Of a stretch of DNA of 64,000 nt, positions 43,644 through 51,125 are shown piece by piece. The stretch spans positions 79,164,748 to 79,228,747 of the forward strand of contig CM056742.1 in NCBI GenBank assembly GCA_029851415.1, in the 5' to 3' direction. Below the pieces are notes generated by a model, which worked only from the letters and a program-made list of their open reading frames with translations, had not been told where the DNA came from and ran no database searches. Source of the DNA: Eretmocerus hayati (Eukaryota > Arthropoda > Insecta > Hymenoptera > Aphelinidae). Made by a program: the position numbers and the translations under genes. Numbering within the stretch: the stretch's first letter is position 1; each line of letters begins with the position of its first letter.

Positions 43644-46600
43644 ATGAAAAGAGGTAGACCTCCGGGCAAAAAGAATAAAGTAGTCGAGCCACCCAAATTA
43701 CCGTTGCCTGGACTGCTCAGGTGTGGGGATCAGGACCTCATTCGACTGTTAGAGAGGGACGAACGGTATTTACATTTGGCTAAATTGATTTGGCCACTGG
43801 ACGGTGACCAGATCACCACGCGACTGGAAGCTAAGGGACTGAACGAGCGAGGGACTAGAGAACGGACTCGATCGCGGTTAATTAGATCGGAAATTCGGGA
43901 CTGTTTTCCGGACGAGGACGTGCCGTGGGACCCTCAAATCGACGAAGCTGGTGGAGTAGACCCGTTCGCTCATCCCGAGGATTGGCGTCGCCCACCGGCG
44001 ACCTTGAATAGCTCAGCTCGCGTGACTTTTACGGAAACTAGGAGCTCAGTGGTCATGGACTCGACTCGAGCGGTGGAGCTTACGGGAGCTGCGGGTGTCT
44101 CAATCCACGGTATCCCAAGTTCGGACGGACAAGTGCGGGAGCCTCTCGCTCTCACGATTCCGGTGACCTCTTTGACGAATGTGACGAGCCGGTTGACGAC
44201 GACAGTGACCACAGTGAGCACACCGAGCACCACCACTAGCTCGGCATTCCAAGTGACGAGTAGTATTCCACGCCCAATCTCGTCGCCAGCTGCAGGCCGC
44301 TCACCGTTTATCGTGCCTGCTACGACGGCTTATCAGATCTCCGCGACAGGGTATCAATTGATGAGCCGAATGGCTGCGATGTCTCAGGCCATATTAGCGG
44401 GAGCAGCTATACCGGACGCGCCCGCTACAACCGCTGTTCAGCAGCCTCGGACGTGGGCAAGAGCGGACGACATGATACTGACTCCCGGACTAGGGGGCCC
44501 CATGCCACCCCGGACGAGGACCACGGAGCCTATGTCGACATTAGGACACATGAACACATCGGTTGCTAATGCCTCTGGAGTCAGAGTAGCGGACCAGCGT
44601 CGGTTGTTTGACCCAGAGAGCGATGATGGGATGTCAAACCCGCGGAGTCGGACGAGTGACAGTGACTCGCAAGCGCTTCCCGAGAATTACGTACCAAAGC
44701 GACCAACTGGGGCTCGGTATTCGCGGCTTCTAACGACGGACTACCGGGACATGGAGAGAGCTATGGGAAATACTCCGGACGCAGCTCGCAGGCAGTCTCA
44801 GTGGTGGAACGCAACGATGGAATGGGACGATGGTGATTTGAAAGGCGCGAAGCCTCGCGCGAGTCGCGGGCGCTGTAGAGACTCAGTTTATGGACGTGAC
44901 CGTCGTGATCGCTCTAGAGACGACGACCCACCTCCGGTGCACTCACGCATCAGAGATCGACGGGTGGAGTATCGCGACGATTCCAGCGACAGCGGACGTA
45001 GCTATAGGGACCGGGTGAAAGTTTATGACGCGCGCCCCCGACAAGCAGAGCATGTGCCTGCAAGCCACCCTGCGGTTGGTGGACCAGCATACTTGCCTGA
45101 ACACAGAGAGCCCGCCGGTCAACACCAACCCCAGGTGAGGGACGTGAACGCGGACCAGAGGCCCCTCGAACCCCAGGTGGGTGGCCACGGGCCTCGTAAC
45201 GGACCAGAACCGGCTCGGGTGGAACGAGCACGCCCTCAGGGGTGCTCAATCCAACGGACGGAACCAGAACTAATCCAGCGTGAGCGCGATCGCTCTGGTG
45301 AGAGTAGGCGCAGCCAGAATCATCCGTCCCACTCACAGAGAGGACGAGACGATTCTCGAGAGAGTAGGGGACGTAGAGATTCCTCTCATGGACAAGGGAA
45401 CGGACGTGAGCGAGAATCGGGAAATTGCGCGGATCAACGGCGCTCGAGGGACGGTCATGATAGGCGCGAAAGACCGAGAAACGCGGATCGCTGGCGTGAT
45501 AATCGTCGCAGCAATGATAGGGACAGCTCTTCGGACAACTCAGCTGAGCGAAACTCACGACGTGATCGGAGATCCGGGTCTGATTCGGACAGATCAAGGC
45601 GCCGAGGCGGGCGTCGGGGATCTAGGGACTCGCGTAGGAATAGACGCGATGGGAATAGGGACCGCGGACGTGATAGTAGCAGTGACTCGGACTATGACTC
45701 GTCGGACGGTGAATCAACCCGTAGTCGCGGTGGACAAGTTACGGGACGGACGTTCCAAGTGATCAAAATGCTGCAGAGCATGAGAATCAATTTTGGCGGT
45801 AGTGAGAAAGATGGACCAGAGGACTTTTTGGCGAATCTTAAAGACTGTAGGCGAATGCTACCGGTATCTGACAGGGAAATGCTCTCAGCAGTGCCAGCAG
45901 CCCTCAGCAAGGACGCTCGACACTGGTATAGGACTCACCAGGACGAGTTTAGGGACTGGACTGATTTTAAGCGCGCTTTTAGGACTCAATACGTGGGTCA
46001 CTTGGACCGCCAGGACTTAATGGACGAGCTGTTGCATCGGACTCAAGCGAAAGGCGAGAAAGTGGCAAAGTATCTGACGTGCGTGAAGATCATTCTGGGA
46101 CATTTTAAGAGGCCACCGAGGGACAGGGACGTTTTTGAAATCGTGCGCAGGAATCTACTGCCAGAATTGCGGAAATATTTGGACACGAGAGATGTGCGAA
46201 ACTTGGACGATATTCAGTACTACGGGAAAAGGTTTGAGAAGGACAGGGACTTGGACGCTCGATACGCAGCGCCCCCATCAAGGGACAAGGCACGCATACC
46301 TGGAGCAGCATACCAAGGACCCGCACAAGCCCCTCAGAGAGGTAGATCTGGGAAGACGGAGACTGCTGCACTAGAGCACACGGACTTAGCACAGATCGAG
46401 GCATCTAAACCTGCTCCAAGTGCGCAGAACACGAATCAGGGTCGTAATAAGGGACAGACTGGCAAAAACGGAGCTAGGAACGGACAAAATCAGGCCACGC
46501 CAACTGGCGCAGCGACGCCTAGTGCCCCACCTGTGACGCCACCGAGTGCTCCGACTCCAGTCACGCAACCCTCGCCTGCCCCTCCGGCACACTGGAATCC

Positions 46601-47021
46601 GGACCCTGGACAATGGCCCATGATGTACCCTCGGTACTCATACTTTCCTTATCCGGGATACGGACCACGGAGGCCACCAGGCAGCGGACGAGTGCGCCCA
46701 CAGGTAGATCGCGCAGTGAGAGGGGAACAGTTGGCCAAGGGACTCTGCTTTAACTGTAACAAACCGGACCACTTTGCAAATGTATGCCCCACTCGACAAT
46801 GCTATAAGTGCTCCGCACTTGGACATACCGCAAATGAATGCCCAGATGCTGCAACTGCTACATCGGGAGCCGGAGCTCTGGTGAAGGACAGGTGTCAGCT
46901 ATGCAATAAAGAGGGGGTGACTGCGCAAAACTGCCCGGACTGCAAGTATCGACTTGAGTATGTGGGAAACGGACCAGCGGGGGCCCAGAAGGACCCGAGC
47001 GCTGTGCCCCCGCCCAAATAA
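43644..47021 (+). CDS. gag: Gag polyprotein of the gypsy element
   Basis: A 1125-residue open frame from ATG at 43644. The N-terminus is basic (M-K-R-G-R-P-P-G-K-K) and residues 20-110 look helical. A Ser/Thr/Pro-rich stretch follows (about 130-300), then a long Arg/Asp/Ser-rich region (about 410-690) resembling SR-protein low-complexity domains. Residues about 700-880 form the retrotransposon Gag capsid domain (F-L-A-N-L-K-D ... W-T-D-F-K-R-A-F-R-T-Q-Y). Two CCHC zinc knuckles follow (C-F-N-C-N-K-P-D-H and C-Y-K-C-S-A-L-G-H, about 1035-1070) and a third in which His is replaced by Val. Gag would assemble particles and bind element RNA. It is longer than typical gypsy Gags because of the RD/RS insert. 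The frame is intact. Confidence 0.85.
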   Translation: MKRGRPPGKKNKVVEPPKLPLPGLLRCGDQDLIRLLERDERYLHLAKLIWPLDGDQITTRLEAKGLNERGTRERTRSRLIRSEIRDCFPDEDVPWDPQIDEAGGVDPFAHPEDWRRPPATLNSSARVTFTETRSSVVMDSTRAVELTGAAGVSIHGIPSSDGQVREPLALTIPVTSLTNVTSRLTTTVTTVSTPSTTTSSAFQVTSSIPRPISSPAAGRSPFIVPATTAYQISATGYQLMSRMAAMSQAILAGAAIPDAPATTAVQQPRTWARADDMILTPGLGGPMPPRTRTTEPMSTLGHMNTSVANASGVRVADQRRLFDPESDDGMSNPRSRTSDSDSQALPENYVPKRPTGARYSRLLTTDYRDMERAMGNTPDAARRQSQWWNATMEWDDGDLKGAKPRASRGRCRDSVYGRDRRDRSRDDDPPPVHSRIRDRRVEYRDDSSDSGRSYRDRVKVYDARPRQAEHVPASHPAVGGPAYLPEHREPAGQHQPQVRDVNADQRPLEPQVGGHGPRNGPEPARVERARPQGCSIQRTEPELIQRERDRSGESRRSQNHPSHSQRGRDDSRESRGRRDSSHGQGNGRERESGNCADQRRSRDGHDRRERPRNADRWRDNRRSNDRDSSSDNSAERNSRRDRRSGSDSDRSRRRGGRRGSRDSRRNRRDGNRDRGRDSSSDSDYDSSDGESTRSRGGQVTGRTFQVIKMLQSMRINFGGSEKDGPEDFLANLKDCRRMLPVSDREMLSAVPAALSKDARHWYRTHQDEFRDWTDFKRAFRTQYVGHLDRQDLMDELLHRTQAKGEKVAKYLTCVKIILGHFKRPPRDRDVFEIVRRNLLPELRKYLDTRDVRNLDDIQYYGKRFEKDRDLDARYAAPPSRDKARIPGAAYQGPAQAPQRGRSGKTETAALEHTDLAQIEASKPAPSAQNTNQGRNKGQTGKNGARNGQNQATPTGAATPSAPPVTPPSAPTPVTQPSPAPPAHWNPDPGQWPMMYPRYSYFPYPGYGPRRPPGSGRVRPQVDRAVRGEQLAKGLCFNCNKPDHFANVCPTRQCYKCSALGHTANECPDAATATSGAGALVKDRCQLCNKEGVTAQNCPDCKYRLEYVGNGPAGAQKDPSAVPPPK

Positions 47022-47034
47022 GTGAGATCTTGGG
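46964..47034 (+). promoter_or_regulatory. Predicted -1 ribosomal frameshift signal (gag to pro-pol)
   Basis: The heptamer G GGA AAC lies at 46964-46970 in the correct phase: GGA and AAC are Gag codons. Six bases later GCGGGGGC (46977-46984) can pair perfectly with GCCCCCGC (47006-47013). The loop segment CCCGAG (46994-46999) can pair with CTTGGG (47029-47034), making a possible H-type pseudoknot. The -1 frame is open from 46958 and runs into the protease ORF. This is the standard architecture of retroviral and gypsy -1 frameshifting. Confidence 0.75.
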
Positions 47035-48676
47035 AACGGACGAGAAGCCCGTGAGCTTTGTGGAAGGCTTACGGAGTGATAAGTGTCCGGAGACCCAAGT
47101 GGACGAGAAGCCCGTGAGCTTTGTGGAAGGCTCACGGAGTGATAAGTGTCCGGAGACCCAAGTGGACGAGAAGCCCGTGAGCTTTGTGGAAGGCTCACGG
47201 AGTGATAAGTGTCCAGAAGGTGAAATAGAAGTGAAACTCGCGAGTCTTGTGGAAGACTTGGCTGGAGATGAGAGAGTAGTGAGAGATGAGACAAAGAGCC
47301 TGGTAGAGGGCGACGTAGACGGGACACGGTTAGCTACGCCACGGGTCGCGGGACCCGAGAACCTTGAGGAAGGTGTGGCTGGGGCGCGACCGAGAACACC
47401 ATGGATCGTGGGATCCGAGAACCGTTGGGACGGTATGGTGAAGGACCGGACTACCAAACCCTGGGCAGTGAGAGCAAAAGACCGTGAAGCGGGTCGTGCG
47501 AGTTGTAAAGACCCCACAGAACGGTGGGTGATTGTGGATGAATGGACCCCAGGAAAGGGGGTAGTGCGGAAGCGGTACACTGGGAAAGCAGCAGATCGAA
47601 TCATGCATGGGCAGAGAGAAGTCAAGAAGCTCTCCACGCTCGGTGTGCTGCGCGCTATGGCCGAGACGGACATTCCCTTGGCTGACAAATTTCTTCCCAT
47701 AGCAAGACCGATTGACAAGACGGTCCACTCTCCAAGGAACGGAGAACCCGAGATAAATTCTAAGCTGGGGACTGGTGAGGCCAGCAAGGCTGTCAAGAAT
47801 TATCAAGCGTGGCTCAAGTTCATGGAAGCTGAGGAGGTCGAGTCAACAGTTGAAATCTCCGAGGCGGCTGGAGTAACTGAAGCTCGGAGCTTCGACGACG
47901 GACGAATCGGACATGTGGCCCCGGAATACCGTGTATTTGCGTACGTGGGACCATGGACTGCTGAGGAACTGGACAGAGGACCGGACGTGAAGCCCGTGCC
48001 ACGGAACTATGTTGAGGTGGTACTCGGGGGACGATCTTTCGCGGCCTTGTATGACCCAGGAGCCCAAGTGTCTATGGTGGGACCAAAAGTCGCCAAATAC
48101 TATGAGGATAGAATTCATAGACAGGCAGGTTATCTCAAGAGCGCAGTTGGGGAGAGCGTGACTCCGGCTGCGGGGTTGTTGAGAGTAACTATGGAAATTG
48201 ATGGCCATACTCGGACTATCGTGATGCAAGTGGTGAAGGAGTTGAACCATGACATGTTGCTGGGCATGGACTTCATGGACGCGTGGCAGTCGGACTCTCA
48301 GAACGCGGACGGTCGGTGGAGAGTATTGCAGGAGGAATACAAGGACTTTATTGGGACAAATAAGGCCCCCGAAAACCGAGTTTTCGCTGAATGTGCTGGA
48401 CTGGCAGCAATTAGATTGCAGGAGAAGAGGGCTGTGGAGGACATGGTCCAAAAGATGATCGACGAAGCGGGGGACCAACTGGGCTTGACAAAGCTCAGGA
48501 AGCACAAGATTACACTGCTGGACGATACACCGATTCGACACAAGTACAGGCGTATGTCACCGGCCATGTTACAGGTGGCAAGAGCGGAGGTGAAGCGACT
48601 TGCGGACGCCGGACGTATAGAGCCATCAAAGAGTGCTTGGAGCAGTGCTCCGGTTTTGGTCAGGAAGAGTGACTGA
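47030..48676 (+). CDS. pro: Protease and reverse-transcriptase N-terminus (pro-pol, -1 frame)
   Basis: This frame has no convincing ATG near its start and is best read as the product of -1 frameshifting from gag. It opens with three near-perfect 21-residue repeats (63 bases each; D-E-K-P-V-S-F-V-E-G...). After an unassigned stretch comes a retropepsin-like domain (about residues 325-420): A-L-Y-D-P-G-A-Q-V-S and D-M-L-L-G-M-D-F. The usual D-T-G/D-S-G active site reads D-P-G here, which may be a family variant or a loss. The end holds the first RT block (W-S-S-A-P-V-L-V-R-K). A stop at 48674-48676 then interrupts it inside RT, so downstream pol lies in another frame. The protease would mature Gag and Pol. 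Confidence 0.75.
   Translation: MGTDEKPVSFVEGLRSDKCPETQVDEKPVSFVEGSRSDKCPETQVDEKPVSFVEGSRSDKCPEGEIEVKLASLVEDLAGDERVVRDETKSLVEGDVDGTRLATPRVAGPENLEEGVAGARPRTPWIVGSENRWDGMVKDRTTKPWAVRAKDREAGRASCKDPTERWVIVDEWTPGKGVVRKRYTGKAADRIMHGQREVKKLSTLGVLRAMAETDIPLADKFLPIARPIDKTVHSPRNGEPEINSKLGTGEASKAVKNYQAWLKFMEAEEVESTVEISEAAGVTEARSFDDGRIGHVAPEYRVFAYVGPWTAEELDRGPDVKPVPRNYVEVVLGGRSFAALYDPGAQVSMVGPKVAKYYEDRIHRQAGYLKSAVGESVTPAAGLLRVTMEIDGHTRTIVMQVVKELNHDMLLGMDFMDAWQSDSQNADGRWRVLQEEYKDFIGTNKAPENRVFAECAGLAAIRLQEKRAVEDMVQKMIDEAGDQLGLTKLRKHKITLLDDTPIRHKYRRMSPAMLQVARAEVKRLADAGRIEPSKSAWSSAPVLVRKSD
47039..47227 (+). repeat. Three 63-base in-frame repeats at the start of pro
   Basis: Units begin at 47039, 47102 and 47165 with GACGAGAAGCCCGTGAG and differ at only a few sites until the end of unit 3. 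The length is a multiple of three, so the protein repeat is maintained. The near identity indicates very recent expansion. Confidence 0.85.
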
Positions 48677-51092
48677 TGGGAAGTACAGATTCTGTATCGA
48701 CTATAGGGACTTGAATAAAGTACTGAAGAAGGACGCGTACCCTCTTCCCAACATGGACTCCATACTGGACAAGCTGCGGAGGGCAAAATACATCTCAAAG
48801 ATCGACTTGAAGGAGGCGTACATGCAAATTCCTATGCATGAGGACAGTAAGGAGCTCACGAGCTTCTCCCTTCCGGGAGTAGGCTCCTGGGCCTTTACGT
48901 CCACGCCCTATGGCTTGACCAATGCACCCTCGGAATTTCAGCGACTTATAGACGAATTATTCGGACCTGACCTTGAACCATTTGTGTTCGGGTATCTTGA
49001 TGACTTGATCATTGTAACGGACTCCTATGAGGACCATGTAAAGTACGTCAGGTTGGTTATGGAGCGCTTAATTGGAGCCGGCCTGAAAGTCAACAAGGAC
49101 AAGTGTGATATCTGTTGCCAGCAGGTCAGATATTTGGGGTTTCTTTTAGACGCAGAAGGACTGAGGCCAGACCCGGAGAAGGTTGCTCCAGTAAGAGACT
49201 ATCGAGCTCCGAAAAACCTAAAACAGTTGCGATCATTCTTGGGAATGGTGGGCTGGTACTCCAGGTTCATTGAACACGAATCTGAGATCAAAGTACACCT
49301 TCTTAAGCTTCTGGAAAAGGACGTGAAATGGACGTGGGACGCGGAGCAACAAGAAGCGTTTGAAAAGCTTAAAGAAGCTCTGACAACGGCCCCAGTGTTG
49401 GCCAGGCCAGATTTCTCAAAAGTCTTCACGATCCAGTGTGACTCGAGCGCGTATAGCCTGGGAGCCGTGCTGACACAAGAAGGGGAGGACGGAGAGCACC
49501 CAATTGTGTACTGTAGTCGAAGCCTCACGCCGCCCGAGAGGAACTGGACCGCCACGGAGCGAGAGAATCTGGCTGTTTTATGGGCCATCGAAAAATTCCG
49601 ACCGTATGTGGAGGGGACTCATTTCAAAGTGATTACGGACCACAGCGCGCTAAAATGGTTGAGAGAACTCAAAGATCCGACGGAGCGCTTGGCTCGATGG
49701 GCTTTGAAGCTCCAGCAATGGGACTTCGAATTGTCCCACCGCTCTGGACGGCTCCATAGGGTGCCAGATGCTCTTTCTAGGTTGCATGACCCGGCGGACG
49801 CGGAGGACGAGGACGGGACAGAAATAGCTGGACTCGAGATCAAATCGGATCCGTGGTACACCAAACGAATTGAGGAAGTGCAATCCAGGCCGGAAAAATG
49901 GAGAAATTGGAGAGTTGAGGACGGACAGTTGTACAGATTTCGGACAGATGCGATGCTGGACCCGATCACATCACCGCATGAAAAGTGGCGCTTGGTAGTA
50001 CCAGTAGCTCTTCGTGAAAGAGTATTGGAGGACGCCCATTGCATCGCTCCAGCAGGACATTTAAGGGTAGAAAAGACATATGACCGGGTGGCCAGAGAGT
50101 ACTCGTGGCCCGGACTGTATCACGACGTGGTGGTATTTGTTGGCCAATGCCAGCTATGCCAGAAGTATAAGGCTTCTCAACTCGGACCTCACGGACTACT
50201 CGGGTCGCGGATCGTGGAATCGCCATGGGTGGCCATTTCAGCGGACTTGATGGAATTCCCTCCGAGTAAGAGGGGTTTCAAATACCTTCTGGTGCTCCAG
50301 GACTTGTTCACGAAGATGATCGAAACCAAACCTTTGCGTAAAGCGGACGGAAAATCGGTCCTGGCTGGGATAGAGGACTTAGTTTTGTTTCGATGGGAAA
50401 CCCCGGACTATATCTTGGTGGACAACGGTAAGGAGTTCGACAATAAGCTCTTGGCGGACCGACTAGCTGAATATGGAGTCAAGCAAGTGTTTACCCCCCC
50501 TTACCATCCCCAGGCCAACGCTACGGAGCGCCAGAATAGGACTTTGAAGACCATGATAGCTCAATACGTTAAGGACGATCATAGGGACTGGGACCTACAC
50601 ATACATGAGTTCAGACACGCTGTGAACACGGCAGTTCAATCGACACTGAAAGTTTCACCAGCGTTTTTGAATTACGGACGCAATCCGAGACCGGTAAAGA
50701 GCTTGAGACGTGAGCTGTTGGATGGAAAACCGGTGGAACCGGTAGACGTGGACAACTGGACAGAGAGAATGAAGCGTTTGGACGCGCTGAGGGACTTCGT
50801 GTTGAAAAATATCGATAAAGCTCGAGAAAAGCAGGCTGCGCATTATAATCGCGGACGGAAACACGTACAGTTCCAGGTGGGAGATATGGTCGGACGACGG
50901 GCACACCTTCTATCAAACGCCGCGAATAAGTTTTCTAAAAAACTCGCACCGAGATATGAGGGACCATTCAAAATCGTGGAAGTCAAATCGCCGCTAGTTT
51001 ATGTACTTGAAGGGGACCTAGGTAGAACCCTGCCAGAAGCCCATGTATCCCAGTTGAAACGTTGGATCCCACCCCGTAATTCGGACAAGTAG
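48633..51092 (+). CDS. pol: Pol: reverse transcriptase, RNase H and integrase
   Basis: The open frame covers RT from F-C-I-D-Y-R-D-L-N onward, with Y-L-D-D at about residue 121. RNase H follows (C-D-S-S-A-Y-S-L-G-A-V-L near 270; T-D-H-S-A-L-K-W-L near 335). Integrase has an HHCC zinc domain (H-C-I-A-P-A-G-H ... C-Q-L-C-Q-K-Y-K, about 465-515) and a DDE core (A-D-L-M-E near 537, V-D-N-G-K-E-F near 596, E-R-Q-N-R near 631). A C-terminal G-P-F-type module lies near 775. No chromodomain is evident. The nominal N-terminal residues are out of frame; the real sequence continues from the pro frame, broken by a net one-base shift at about 48666-48673 where near-identical 4-base units TGAC and TGAT adjoin. 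A 4-base duplication would explain it; programmed +1 shifting is less likely inside RT. Confidence 0.88.
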   Translation: MLGAVLRFWSGRVTDGKYRFCIDYRDLNKVLKKDAYPLPNMDSILDKLRRAKYISKIDLKEAYMQIPMHEDSKELTSFSLPGVGSWAFTSTPYGLTNAPSEFQRLIDELFGPDLEPFVFGYLDDLIIVTDSYEDHVKYVRLVMERLIGAGLKVNKDKCDICCQQVRYLGFLLDAEGLRPDPEKVAPVRDYRAPKNLKQLRSFLGMVGWYSRFIEHESEIKVHLLKLLEKDVKWTWDAEQQEAFEKLKEALTTAPVLARPDFSKVFTIQCDSSAYSLGAVLTQEGEDGEHPIVYCSRSLTPPERNWTATERENLAVLWAIEKFRPYVEGTHFKVITDHSALKWLRELKDPTERLARWALKLQQWDFELSHRSGRLHRVPDALSRLHDPADAEDEDGTEIAGLEIKSDPWYTKRIEEVQSRPEKWRNWRVEDGQLYRFRTDAMLDPITSPHEKWRLVVPVALRERVLEDAHCIAPAGHLRVEKTYDRVAREYSWPGLYHDVVVFVGQCQLCQKYKASQLGPHGLLGSRIVESPWVAISADLMEFPPSKRGFKYLLVLQDLFTKMIETKPLRKADGKSVLAGIEDLVLFRWETPDYILVDNGKEFDNKLLADRLAEYGVKQVFTPPYHPQANATERQNRTLKTMIAQYVKDDHRDWDLHIHEFRHAVNTAVQSTLKVSPAFLNYGRNPRPVKSLRRELLDGKPVEPVDVDNWTERMKRLDALRDFVLKNIDKAREKQAAHYNRGRKHVQFQVGDMVGRRAHLLSNAANKFSKKLAPRYEGPFKIVEVKSPLVYVLEGDLGRTLPEAHVSQLKRWIPPRNSDK

Positions 51093-51125
51093 TCGGACAA
51101 GTAGTTGGTGCATGCGTAAGGGGAC

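Noticed and set aside
44950..45597. 215-residue minus-strand ORF inside gag
   Set aside because: It is antisense to the low-complexity Arg/Asp/Ser region, whose codons avoid antisense stops.
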